This document shows positions 13,233-21,440 of a stretch of 54,051 nucleotides of DNA, piece after piece. Under the pieces are notes generated by a model, which saw only the letters and a list, made by a program, of their open reading frames with translations, had not been told where the DNA came from and did no database searches. Origin of the DNA: Actinomycetes bacterium (GTDB taxonomy: Bacteria > Actinomycetota > Acidimicrobiia > IMCC26256 > JANYLB01); the NCBI GenBank assembly GCA_025363815.1, contig JANYLB010000042.1, positions 1 through 54,051 of the forward strand, read 5' to 3'. Both the position numbers and the translations under genes were made by a program. The first letter of the stretch is position 1, and each line of letters begins with the position of its first letter.

Positions 13233-16022
13233 TTACGTAGCCCGGCCGTAGAACACGCGCTCCACGACAGCCCGCGCTCGGCGCGTCACCCGTCGGTAAT
13301 CGCTGCGTAGTGTCGCGTTCGGTCGATGGACGTAGCCGAGCATCCGCCCGAGCTTCTCGGCTTCGGCGGGTGCGGTTGGCAACGAGTCCTGCGCGCCGCC
13401 GCTGAGCAGGTATCGGTAGCTCCGAGTCGCCAGGCAGAAGACGAGGCTCTCGCGCAACGCACCGGCGTCGGAGGCGTCGAGCAGCCGGTTGAGCACCAGA
13501 GCATCGAGCGCCTGCATGGTCTGTGGTGTGCGAAGCTCGGGGTACGCCGCTCCGTGGCGCATTTGCTCGAGCTGCACGGTGAACTCGATGTCGGAGAGCG
13601 ACCCGCGTCCGAGCTTCAGGTGGAACTGCGGATCATCGCTGGGCGGGATCCGCTCGCGCTCGATGCGGGCCTTCATGCGCCGGACCTCACGGACGCCTTC
13701 GTCGGAGAAGTCGTCGCTGTACACGAACGGTTTCGCCGCGGTGATAAATCGCGCGCCGAGATCGGCCGAGCCTGCGGCGAAGCGTGCCTTGATCAACGCT
13801 TGTAGCTCCCAGGTCAACGCCCAGCGCTGCCAGTACTCGCAGTATCCGCCGAGCGAACGGGCGAGGCGGCCGTCCTTGCCCTCGGGCCGAAGCCCGGCGT
13901 CGACTGTCCAGATCTGGCCCTCGGCGGTCGTGGCTCCGATCTCGGCGATCAACTCGGCCGCGACGCGTTCAGCCTCGTTGAACGCGGCCGGGCCGTCGCC
14001 TTCGTAGACGAAGATGACGTCAAGATCGGATCCGTAGCTCAGGTCGAGCCCACCGAAGCGGCCCATGCCGATGACCGCGAACGGCACCGTCGGACCCAAC
14101 GCAACGAGCGCCGCTTCGAGGCAGGCCTCGGCCAGATGCGAGAGCTCGCGACCGGTGGTTATGAGGTCCGAGAATGAGAGCAGGTCGCGTGACGCGATCC
14201 GCAGCAGTTCGCGTCGCTTGAACCGTCGCAGCCCGCTCCGGCGGGACGAGACGTCGCCGACGCGCCACTGCACCGTGGCGATGGCTTCTTCAACGAGGCG
14301 TTCGCGCGATTTCTCCTTCCCGAGCTCGTCGTTCTCGCTCAGCGTGGCAACGAACTCGGGCTGGCGGCGAAGTGCGTCTCCAAGCATTCGGCTCGACCCG
14401 AGGATGCGGCACGTGCGCTCCGCCGCGCCCGGCCCCTCACGAAACGCCTTTGCAAGGTTGCCGGCCCGAGTTGCACCCTCGGCAAGTCGACGGAGCTGCA
14501 GCAGCGCCAGATCAGGGTCGGGTGACTCGGAGCACCACTCGAGTAGCACTGGGAGCAGCTGGCCCATGAGGCGCGACGTGCGAGTGAGGCCGCGCGTCAA
14601 CTCGTTGAACGCGGCGCGGGTAGCCGCGAGGTCGAGGAATCCGAAGGCCCGAAGGCGTTCTGCCGCCGCCTGCTCGGTGAGCGGACCGGGTCGACCGGCG
14701 AGGGTGTCGAGAAGTGGTCCGAAGAAGAGCTTCTCGTGGATCGAACGCACCTGCGCCCGGTGTCTCCGATGATCGGCTTCGAATTGCTCGATCGCGGAGA
14801 TCTGAGCCCGGCCTCGGTATCCGAGGACGTGCGCGAGGCGCAACCGCGCAACATCGGCCGTCGGGAGCGTGTGCGTCTGCTGCTCGTCCCAGAGCTGGAG
14901 GCGATGCTCGACCGTTCGCAGGAATCGGTAGGCGTCGCAGAGTGGTGCGCGGTCACGGTCGTCCACGTAGCCGGCGGCGGCGAGCTGGGCAAGCGCGTCG
15001 AGAGTTGTGGCCGATCGGATGCTCGGATCGTGGCGACCGTGCACGAGTTGAAGGAGCTGCACCGCGAACTCGATGTCACGGATTCCCCCGCGTCCGCGCT
15101 TCAACTCCCGGTCGGTGAGCCCCTGTCGGCTGGTCTCACGCTCGGCGCGCGCCTTCATCATCCGCACCTCGCGCACGGCGTCGGGTGGGAGCACGTCGGG
15201 CCAGACGAAGGGTTGGGCACGCGCCATGAGCTCAGCGCCCAGCACGCGGTCACCGGCGACCGGACGCGCTTTCAACAACGCCTGGAACTCCCAGGTCCGG
15301 GCCCATCGCGTCCACCAGGTCTCGTAACCGTCGAGCGTGCGGGAGAGTGCGCCCGAACGACCCTCGGGCCGGAGATCGGTGTCGGTGCGGAACACGATTC
15401 CGTCTTCAGTCGGCTCCGCCATGACCTGGAGGACTCGACGTGCGGTCCGCTCGGCATCTTCAGTCGGCCCTTCGTGTACGAAGAGCACGTCGACGTCAGA
15501 TGAGTAGTTCAGCTCTGCGCCGCCGAGCTTGCCCATCCCGATCACCGCGATGGGTACGGTGGGATCGGCGATGGCGAGCGCGCTGCCGAGACACGCTTCG
15601 GCCAACGCCGCGAGCTCCCGTCCGACTGTCGGGAGGTCGGCGCGACCCAGGAGATCGCGAGCGGCGATTCGCAGGATCTCCCGGCGCTTCCAACGGCGGA
15701 GGGCGGCAGGGTCGGCGACGCCGTCGGAAGCGAGCAACGCGCGGTACTCGTCGCCGTTGCGCTCTCGGGCGAAGTTAACCGGGTCTTCGAGGGGCTCGAC
15801 GAGAGCGGCGTCGTGTACGAGAGCTGTCGTGAGTGACCGTGAGGCACACGCGAGCGCTATGAGTCCGTCGCGTACGAGCGATTGGCCTCGAATTGCCTCG
15901 GCCAGCTCCGGATGAGCTTCTACGACGCGGGCCAACATCATTCGGGCCACCGATGGATCGGCCGACCGTTCCAGCGCCTCTGCCACACCGGGCGCCGTCA
16001 GTACGACGGCGGGATCGGACAT
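13233..16022 (-). CDS. glnE: glutamine synthetase adenylyltransferase/deadenylylase
   Basis: A 929-residue bifunctional enzyme that attaches AMP to GlnA1 Tyr404 and removes it according to nitrogen status. The two nucleotidyltransferase domains are evident. The N-terminal one has GMGKLGGAELNYSSDVDVLF (from about residue 162), and the C-terminal one has GMGRFGGLDLSYGSDLDVIF (about residues 650-670). Both keep the metal-binding Asp-x-Asp. RGGIRDIEFAVQLLQ and RGSLSDIEFTVQLEQ are the matching repeats of the helical parts. Length is close to the roughly 950-1000 residues usual in actinobacteria. It is transcribed towards glnA1 from its own start (ATG 16022), divergent from nadE at 74 bases. Confidence 0.96.
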   Translation of the reverse strand: MSDPAVVLTAPGVAEALERSADPSVARMMLARVVEAHPELAEAIRGQSLVRDGLIALACASRSLTTALVHDAALVEPLEDPVNFARERNGDEYRALLASDGVADPAALRRWKRREILRIAARDLLGRADLPTVGRELAALAEACLGSALAIADPTVPIAVIGMGKLGGAELNYSSDVDVLFVHEGPTEDAERTARRVLQVMAEPTEDGIVFRTDTDLRPEGRSGALSRTLDGYETWWTRWARTWEFQALLKARPVAGDRVLGAELMARAQPFVWPDVLPPDAVREVRMMKARAERETSRQGLTDRELKRGRGGIRDIEFAVQLLQLVHGRHDPSIRSATTLDALAQLAAAGYVDDRDRAPLCDAYRFLRTVEHRLQLWDEQQTHTLPTADVARLRLAHVLGYRGRAQISAIEQFEADHRRHRAQVRSIHEKLFFGPLLDTLAGRPGPLTEQAAAERLRAFGFLDLAATRAAFNELTRGLTRTSRLMGQLLPVLLEWCSESPDPDLALLQLRRLAEGATRAGNLAKAFREGPGAAERTCRILGSSRMLGDALRRQPEFVATLSENDELGKEKSRERLVEEAIATVQWRVGDVSSRRSGLRRFKRRELLRIASRDLLSFSDLITTGRELSHLAEACLEAALVALGPTVPFAVIGMGRFGGLDLSYGSDLDVIFVYEGDGPAAFNEAERVAAELIAEIGATTAEGQIWTVDAGLRPEGKDGRLARSLGGYCEYWQRWALTWELQALIKARFAAGSADLGARFITAAKPFVYSDDFSDEGVREVRRMKARIERERIPPSDDPQFHLKLGRGSLSDIEFTVQLEQMRHGAAYPELRTPQTMQALDALVLNRLLDASDAGALRESLVFCLATRSYRYLLSGGAQDSLPTAPAEAEKLGRMLGYVHRPNATLRSDYRRVTRRARAVVERVFYGRAT

Positions 16023-16084
16023 GGTCTCAGTGTCGCGCGGTCACTGACGACCGTTGGCCGACAGTCCCCCTGCCTTTGGGGCCG

Positions 16085-16090
16085 TATCCT
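16085..16090 (+). promoter_or_regulatory. -10-like hexamer, likely leaderless nadE transcript
   Basis: TATCCT ends 7 bases before ATG 16097 and no Shine-Dalgarno sequence is present. A properly spaced -35 element is not visible. Confidence 0.3.
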
Positions 16091-16096
16091 CCTTTC

Positions 16097-17773
16097 ATGA
16101 CCCGGCTCCGAGTCGCCGCCGCCCAGCTCGATCTTGTCGTGGGGGATCTCGAGGGCAACGCGGCGCGCATTCTCGAGGCCTACGCGGCGGCCGAGGCTGC
16201 CGACGTGGATCTCGTCGCGTTCCCTGAATTGGCGGTCACCGGGTACCCGCCCGAGGATCTCTTGTTGCGGCCCGCATTCGTGGCCGATGCCGCCGAGATG
16301 CTCATGAAGATCGCGGCTCGGACTGGCCGAACTGCAGCGGTGATCGGGTTTCCCGAGAAGAGTGGCGACCTCTACAACTCGGCTGCGGTCTGCGCCGACG
16401 GCAGGGTGGTCGGTGTGTACCGCAAGCACCTCCTTCCGAACTACTCGGTGTTCGACGAGCAGCGGTACTTCACGCCGTCGACGGTCGACGGCCCGCTGTT
16501 CGTGGTGGGCGGGGTCAAGGTCGGGGTGACGATCTGTGAAGACGCATGGAGCCCGACCGGGCCGATCCTCACGCAGGCCGGTGGCGGCGCAGAGCTCGTG
16601 GTGAACGTCAACGCTTCGCCGTACTCCGCCGGCCGCCTACTGGAACGCGAGGCGATGCTCGCGACTCGCGCCTCGGCCGCATCGGTTCCGATCATGTATG
16701 TGAACCTCGTCGGTGGCCAAGACGAGCTCGTCTTCGACGGCGCGTCGCTCGTGTTCGACGATCACGGACGTCTCATCGCGAGGGCGCCGCAGTTCGAGGA
16801 AGAGCTGCTCATCGTCGACCTCGACGCCCCGTCCGGCATCCGGCGCAGGCTTCTACCCGAGATCCGTGTGAGCGAGGCCCGGAACCTCGGTTCGGGTCGA
16901 CCCGCGCTTATCGCGCCCGCACTCGAGCCGGTGCGTGAGGTCTACGAAGCGCTCGTGCTCGGGACGCGTGATTACGTGCGCAAGAACGGGTTCCGAGAGG
17001 TTCTGATCGGCTTGTCAGGAGGCATCGACTCCTCGGTGGTCGCGTCGATCGCGGTCGACGCGATCGGCGCCGACAACGTCACCGGGGTGCTGATGCCCTC
17101 GCGATTCTCGAGCGACGGCAGCATCAGCGACTCGGATGTATTGGCAGCCAACCTCGGCATCTCGACGATGATGGTTCCCATCGAGGAGCCCCACGAAGCC
17201 TTCCTGCACCTGCTCGAGGTGCCGTTCCGCGGCACGGAGTCGGGATTGGCGGAGGAGAACCTCCAGGCGCGCATCCGCGGAACCATCTTGATGACGATCT
17301 CGAACAAGTTCGGCGCGTTGGTGCTGACGACCGGTAACAAGAGCGAGATGGCGACCGGCTACTCGACACTCTACGGGGACATGGCCGGCGGTTTCGCGGT
17401 GATCAAAGACGTCCCGAAGATGCTCGTGTACGCGCTCTCGCGGGAGCGCAACGAGCGTGCCGGTCGGCCGTGGATCCCCGAGAGCGTCATCGAGAAGCCC
17501 CCGAGTGCCGAGCTGGCGCCGGACCAGAAGGACAGCGACTCCCTGCCTGACTACGCCTCGCTCGATCCGCTCATCGAGGGCTACGTGGAGCGCGATCGCT
17601 CGGTGAGTGAGCTCGAGTCTGAAGGTTTCGACGCCGAGATCGCGGCACGGGTTGCACGTATGGTCGATCGCAACGAATACAAGCGGCGGCAGGCGGCTCC
17701 CGGCGTGCGGGTGTCACCGAAGGCGTTCGGCAAGGACCGCCGATTGCCGATCACCAACGGTTGGCTCGGATAG
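16097..17773 (+). CDS. nadE: glutamine-hydrolysing NAD+ synthetase
   Basis: A 558-residue two-domain enzyme making NAD+ from nicotinic acid adenine dinucleotide, ATP and glutamine. The N-terminal nitrilase-fold glutaminase has the Glu-Lys-Cys triad: Glu44 (FPELAVTGYPPEDLL), Lys110 (YRKHLLPNY) and Cys147 (TICEDAW). The synthetase domain has the pyrophosphate loop SGGIDSS at 307-313, followed by TTGNKSEMATGYSTLYGD. I start at ATG 16097; the frame is open further upstream, but that part is the reverse of glnE. At 558 residues it is shorter than the roughly 680-residue mycobacterial type, fitting the more compact bacterial glutamine-dependent form. Use of glutamine as nitrogen donor fits the neighbourhood. 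Confidence 0.95.
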   Translation: MTRLRVAAAQLDLVVGDLEGNAARILEAYAAAEAADVDLVAFPELAVTGYPPEDLLLRPAFVADAAEMLMKIAARTGRTAAVIGFPEKSGDLYNSAAVCADGRVVGVYRKHLLPNYSVFDEQRYFTPSTVDGPLFVVGGVKVGVTICEDAWSPTGPILTQAGGGAELVVNVNASPYSAGRLLEREAMLATRASAASVPIMYVNLVGGQDELVFDGASLVFDDHGRLIARAPQFEEELLIVDLDAPSGIRRRLLPEIRVSEARNLGSGRPALIAPALEPVREVYEALVLGTRDYVRKNGFREVLIGLSGGIDSSVVASIAVDAIGADNVTGVLMPSRFSSDGSISDSDVLAANLGISTMMVPIEEPHEAFLHLLEVPFRGTESGLAEENLQARIRGTILMTISNKFGALVLTTGNKSEMATGYSTLYGDMAGGFAVIKDVPKMLVYALSRERNERAGRPWIPESVIEKPPSAELAPDQKDSDSLPDYASLDPLIEGYVERDRSVSELESEGFDAEIAARVARMVDRNEYKRRQAAPGVRVSPKAFGKDRRLPITNGWLG

Positions 17774-17780
17774 CACCGCA

Positions 17781-18686
17781 GTGTCGGAGCCGATCTCGGC
17801 CCGAGTTCGTGGTTACCTCCCCGAGCTCGCAATCGCGACTGCGGCGATCCTCTACGGATCAACGTTCACGGTCGTTCAGAATGCGCTCGACGACCTCACT
17901 CCCTCGGGACTCAACGTGTTCCGCTTCGCGTTGGGTGCCGCGGTGCTGGCCCCATTCGCACTCACACGGAGCTGGCGCGGCCCGCGACCACGACTGGCCG
18001 ATTCCAGTCGCACGCTGTTCGTAGGCGGAATCGCGATCGGCGCGATCGCGGCCGGTGCCTACTTCTGTCAGAACCTCGGTCTCCAGCACACGAGCACGTC
18101 CAACTCGGCGTTCATCACCGGTCTCTTCGCGGTGACGACGCCGGTCATCGAGGCGATCATCTTCCGGCGCTCGCCTCGTGCCGCGATCTGGGTCGCGGTC
18201 GTGATGTCGGTCTTCGGCCTGTTCCTGCTCACCGGCGCCGAACCGACTCTCGGGTTTGGCGACAGCGTCACGTTGGTGACCGCGGTGTTGTTCGGATTCT
18301 GGTTCGTGTTGATCGGCATGTTCGCGAACCGGCTCGATGCGGTGTCGCTGACGGCGGTGCAACTAGGCGCGATCGCTGTGTTCTCACTGCCGGTGGCGCT
18401 GATCGAAGGCTTCGGGACCCTGACCGGTGGTGCGGTCCTCGCGATCCTGTTCACTGGAGTCGGTTGTTCGGCGATTGCGTTCAGCCTTTCGGTCTGGGCG
18501 CAGCGCGCGATCGAGCCGTCGCGCGCGAGCCTGCTGAACCTCCTCGAACCCGTCGTCGCCGGCCTCATCGGCTACGCGGTCGGTGAACGCCTCGGCGCGG
18601 TCGGCTACGTCGGCGCGGCGGTGGTCATCGCCGCGATCATCGTCGCCGAGCGGGGCACGCATCCCCGGTCGCCGGTCGAGGTCTGA
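17781..18686 (+). CDS. EamA/DMT-family transporter
   Basis: A 301-residue membrane protein with about ten hydrophobic segments in two EamA repeats. The first repeat begins near ELAIATAAILYGSTFTVVQN and the second near GDSVTLVTAVLFGFWFVLIG. It ends with LLNLLEPVVAGLIGYAVGE, the typical second-repeat signature of drug/metabolite exporters. The substrate cannot be inferred. The GTG at 17781 lies seven bases after the nadE stop, so it is probably co-transcribed with nadE. The longer upstream frame is a nadE shadow. Confidence 0.9.
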   Translation: MSEPISARVRGYLPELAIATAAILYGSTFTVVQNALDDLTPSGLNVFRFALGAAVLAPFALTRSWRGPRPRLADSSRTLFVGGIAIGAIAAGAYFCQNLGLQHTSTSNSAFITGLFAVTTPVIEAIIFRRSPRAAIWVAVVMSVFGLFLLTGAEPTLGFGDSVTLVTAVLFGFWFVLIGMFANRLDAVSLTAVQLGAIAVFSLPVALIEGFGTLTGGAVLAILFTGVGCSAIAFSLSVWAQRAIEPSRASLLNLLEPVVAGLIGYAVGERLGAVGYVGAAVVIAAIIVAERGTHPRSPVEV

Positions 18687-18717
18687 GTCTGCGGCACGCG
18701 ACCCACCCGGAGCATTA

Positions 18718-18735
18718 CTTGACCGGCCGGTCAAG
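18718..18735. promoter_or_regulatory. 18-bp perfect palindrome, probable repressor operator
   Basis: CTTGACCGGCCGGTCAAG is a perfect palindrome. It has the symmetric TTGAC...GTCAA look of TetR-family operators, but no TetR gene is nearby in the window. It overlaps the presumed -35 element of the ferritin-like operon (TTGACC at 18719-18724), so a protein bound there would block RNA polymerase. Confidence 0.55.
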
Positions 18736-18747
18736 AGTCATGAGAAT
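18719..18747 (+). promoter_or_regulatory. putative promoter of the ferritin-like operon
   Basis: TTGACC (18719-18724) and GAGAAT (18742-18747) are 17 bases apart. The ATG at 18754 is 7 bases after the -10-like element and lacks a Shine-Dalgarno sequence, consistent with a leaderless mRNA. The -10 match is weak at its first base. Confidence 0.4.
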
Positions 18748-18753
18748 GTCGAC

Positions 18754-19443
18754 ATGCCCGAGCCCTCGAAACCTCGTTCTGCCTTCGCGCCCTGGGACCG
18801 TCGCGAGCTGCCCGGCCTGTTCGACGTCGAGGAGTCGGCGAAGCGTGTCGGCCACTACAAGTGGATCGAGATCAAGCTCTTCGAGGCTCTCGGCGGTTGG
18901 GTGGCCACGGTGCCGGAGCTCGACGTAAAGCTCGTGCTTGGCCGGCACTGCTACCACCACGCCTGGCATGCCGAGCTTTGGGACAAGCGCCTACCCGAGC
19001 TGCGAGAGATGAACACCGATCGATTGAACGTCGCGCCGAACGACGAGCTGGTGGCGTTCGTCGATGCCATGCGCGAGCCGGATGCGCCCGAGCTCACGAT
19101 CGAGAAGCTCGTCGGCGTGTATCGGGTGTTGATCCCCCGAAAGATCGCGGCGTATACGTACCATCTGAACGGCACCAGCACGATCACCGACTCACCTACC
19201 ATCCGCTCGCTCAACTTCGCCCTCCAGGACGAGTTCCAGGACTGGCGGGAGGGTGAGATGTTGCTCCAGTCGCTCATCGAGACTCCCAAAGACGTGGAGC
19301 GGGCCACCCGTCGGGCGGCCGAGCTCGAGGTTCTGATGCTGGCGGCGGGGGGCATCGCCGGTCGGGGTACCCTTGGAGACGCCACCGAAGACCTGGTCCC
19401 CCCACAAGGACAGGGCTCCCCCGCTGAAGGAGTGGTCGCATGA
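18754..19443 (+). CDS. ferritin-like-fold protein A of a three-gene operon
   Basis: A 229-residue, mostly helical, soluble protein. It is rich in His and Glu in the positions of a ferritin-like bundle (GRHCYHHAWHAELWDKRLPE, and later LQDEFQDWREGEMLLQSLIE). The canonical E...ExxH pairs are not cleanly present, so metal binding is uncertain. It appears to be a divergent partner of the next gene product, which has the full motif set. ATG 18754 is supported by the -10-like spacing; the frame upstream is a transporter shadow. Its stop overlaps the next start (ATGA), implying translational coupling and possibly a hetero-complex. I cannot assign a reaction. Confidence 0.65.
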   Translation: MPEPSKPRSAFAPWDRRELPGLFDVEESAKRVGHYKWIEIKLFEALGGWVATVPELDVKLVLGRHCYHHAWHAELWDKRLPELREMNTDRLNVAPNDELVAFVDAMREPDAPELTIEKLVGVYRVLIPRKIAAYTYHLNGTSTITDSPTIRSLNFALQDEFQDWREGEMLLQSLIETPKDVERATRRAAELEVLMLAAGGIAGRGTLGDATEDLVPPQGQGSPAEGVVA

Positions 19444-20258
19444 AGAAGATGTTCCCGGCCGAGGAGCTCGCACGCGACTCGCGGTTCGTGCGGAACCGCA
19501 TCGAGGATCAGATCTTTGATCCGCGTAACCAGGCGCTTAGTCAGCGCGAGATGGGCTCAGCCAAGCTCGATCCGAACCGACCCGCCGCAGCCGAGCGTGC
19601 CCGAGCGCTGATGCACGGCATCTTCACGGGCGAGATCCAGGCCCTAGAGGGTGCCGGCCGCACCACCTTCGACTTTGACGAGACCCAGGTGCCTCTCGCG
19701 CTGAAGCTCGACATGGCCCGCCAGTGTTGGGACGAGTCGCGGCACTGCGAGATCTCGGTGAAGCTCGGCGACTGGATGGGCTCGGAGATCGGTGAGTTCG
19801 CCGAGCAGACCTTTCTCTACGAAGCAGCCTGTGCCGACGACCCGGTGCTGCGACTCACGGGGGTCAACCGCGCGCTCGAAGGCCTCGCCATCGACGTGTT
19901 CAACACCATGAAGGAGTTCGGTGAGCTCTCGGGTGACCCGGTCCTGGCGTTCTGCGAAGACTGGATGCTCGCCGACGAGGTCACCCACGTGAAGATGGGT
20001 TCCGATTGGCTCCGGCGCCTCACCGAAGACGACCCGGAGCGGCGAGAGCGCGCCCTCGAGTTCCAGCGCACCGTCGACAAGCTCTTCAGCCTCGGTGGCT
20101 TCCGCGGCGAGACCGAGGAGAACCCGGTCCACCTCGCCCGGCGCTTCCGCGAGCTCGCCGGATTCTCCGATGATGAGCTCGAGGAGCTGGTCAAGGTGTC
20201 GGAGGAGTCGAAGGCCGAAGCAGAGGCGATGTCCGCCGCAATCCAGCAAGGCGCTTAG
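19440..20258 (+). CDS. ferritin-like diiron protein B
   Basis: A 272-residue helical protein with a diiron ligand pattern: a first-helix Glu in GEIQALEGAGRT, then CWDESRHCEI (E-x2-H), a third-helix Glu in RALEGLAIDVF, and ADEVTHVKMG (E-x2-H). This E, ExxH, E, ExxH layout is that of ferritin-like oxidases and of several unassigned ferritin-like families such as DUF455. Such proteins activate O2 on small molecules, lipids or tRNA, or store iron; the sequence does not say which. It overlaps gene A by four bases and is followed 9 bases later by gene C. The long C-terminal helix ends KVSEESKAEAEAMSAA. No signal peptide is seen, so it is probably cytosolic. Confidence 0.75.
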   Translation: MKKMFPAEELARDSRFVRNRIEDQIFDPRNQALSQREMGSAKLDPNRPAAAERARALMHGIFTGEIQALEGAGRTTFDFDETQVPLALKLDMARQCWDESRHCEISVKLGDWMGSEIGEFAEQTFLYEAACADDPVLRLTGVNRALEGLAIDVFNTMKEFGELSGDPVLAFCEDWMLADEVTHVKMGSDWLRRLTEDDPERRERALEFQRTVDKLFSLGGFRGETEENPVHLARRFRELAGFSDDELEELVKVSEESKAEAEAMSAAIQQGA

Positions 20259-20267
20259 GTCTAAGCA

Positions 20268-20897
20268 GTGGCCAGGGTTTCGGTCACTCCTGATCCGTTC
20301 GTCCTCGTCAACTACGACTCCGGCGCGCTCGCGGCACTCATCGAGAAGGTCGCGAGCCGGGTCGGCCTGCCTGACGACATCGAGATCGCGATCGAGGTAG
20401 ACGAAGCGCTGCCCCGACCGCTCATTGCCTCTTACGTGGAGATCGACGGCGCTGGTGACGGTCCGATACGCGTCTCGATCTGGTGTTCGGGTGGCAACTT
20501 CGAGCACCCGCAGTACCCCCGCCGGTTCGACGATGTCGGAGGCGAGATCAAGCTTGCCGTGGACCTCCTCCGGGCGGCCGACCGGCTCGCGCCCGGATTT
20601 GCCGATGCGACGCCCGACGCCGAACTGTCCGAGCGGCAGCGCGAGGCGTGGGACACCTCGGCCGCCGGGCGTGCGTCGCGGCTCGGCTTTGCCGTGCGGG
20701 AGCCGCTGGCGCGCTACCACTTCCGTCTTGGCAACGGTTTCGGTGACGCGGTCGACGCCGTCTACGAACGACTCTGGGGTGCCGACGAGATCACCTGGGC
20801 CGAGATCGAGACCGCGTGCGTCGAGACGGCCGCCTCCGATGAGCGCCCGACGCCGAAGGTCCGACCCGGCACGGTCGGCACCACCCTTCGTCGCTGA
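20268..20897 (+). CDS. uncharacterised protein C of the ferritin-like operon
   Basis: A 209-residue soluble protein starting at GTG 20268, nine bases after the diiron gene. I recognise no family. It has an N-terminal alpha/beta part (VLVNYDSGALAALIEKVASR, then IEIAIEVDEALPRPLIAS), a central stretch IWCSGGNFEHPQYPRRFDD, and a helical C-terminal half with FRLGNGFGDAVDAVYERLWG. There is no signal peptide, membrane segment or P-loop, and its cysteines are few and scattered. Tight spacing with two ferritin-like genes suggests a maturation, partner or substrate-delivery role, which is inference only. Confidence 0.65.
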   Translation: MARVSVTPDPFVLVNYDSGALAALIEKVASRVGLPDDIEIAIEVDEALPRPLIASYVEIDGAGDGPIRVSIWCSGGNFEHPQYPRRFDDVGGEIKLAVDLLRAADRLAPGFADATPDAELSERQREAWDTSAAGRASRLGFAVREPLARYHFRLGNGFGDAVDAVYERLWGADEITWAEIETACVETAASDERPTPKVRPGTVGTTLRR

Positions 20898-20906
20898 CAT
20901 CCGGCG

Positions 20907-21227
20907 CTAGCGCAGGTCGTGCGCCGAGATAGCGGCGAAGAGATCGAGATCGGGCGGGCCGGTGAGCATCCCGCTCGCCGCTTTTGCCATCTCGACCATC
21001 TCGGCTGAATCGAGGTGGGAGGCCTGAGCGTCGGCGGCGTCCCACTTCTCGATCACGAGGAACCGGCCAGGGGTGGCGATCGAGGCCGCCAGGTCGACGT
21101 TGCGGCATCCGGGCGCGTTGCGGGTCACGACCACGTACTTGGCGAGAACCCCCGCCAGGTCGGCCTCACGCCCTGAGCGGGCCACGAACGACCCTGCCAC
21201 TATGGAGAGTTCTACATCTTGGTCCAA
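20907..21227 (-). CDS. ABM-domain (antibiotic biosynthesis monooxygenase-like) protein
   Basis: A 106-residue dimeric alpha/beta-barrel type protein. VAGSFVARSGREADLAGVLA is the first strand and helix. Then come VTRNAPGCRNVDLAASI, FLVIEKWDAADAQASHLDSA and MLTGPPDLDLFAAI, matching the ABM fold order, with the conserved Glu-Lys-Trp and the following His. ABM proteins include quinone-forming monooxygenases and haem-degrading enzymes; many are housekeeping proteins of unknown substrate. The start is uncertain: TTG 21227 has AAAGGA about 10 bases upstream, and a GTG at 21200 is an alternative. It converges with the ferritin-like operon at 9 bases. Confidence 0.8.
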   Translation of the reverse strand: MDQDVELSIVAGSFVARSGREADLAGVLAKYVVVTRNAPGCRNVDLAASIATPGRFLVIEKWDAADAQASHLDSAEMVEMAKAASGMLTGPPDLDLFAAISAHDLR

Positions 21228-21242
21228 CGACTCGCCGTCCTT

Positions 21243-21397
21243 TCGTCCACAAGGTCATCCACAGGTTCTTGTGGAAAAAGCTCCTTGACGCTTCCGGTAT
21301 CATATGTGGACACGGGGGCAGGCTGGGGCGCCGGAACAGGCACGCCCGGGCCACTGTTACACCATTCGGCGACCGCCGATCGAGTTCGAGATCCACA
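21243..21397. repeat. cluster of DnaA-box-like TCCACA motifs
   Basis: Five copies of TCCACA or its reverse complement lie in 155 bases: 21246, 21258, 21270 (reverse), 21305 (reverse) and 21392. In nine-base form they read TCGTCCACA, TCATCCACA, TTTTCCACA (reverse strand), GTGTCCACA (reverse strand) and AGATCCACA. The first four are one mismatch from TTATCCACA or TTGTCCACA. They fill the 213-base gap between the ABM gene and the sigma factor gene. A TTGACG at 21285 and a TATCAT at 21298 also occur here, but their spacing does not make a standard promoter. Confidence 0.4.
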
Positions 21398-21440
21398 GGT
21401 CGGGATTCTCTCCCGGCCCCGGGCACAAAAGGGATAACTA

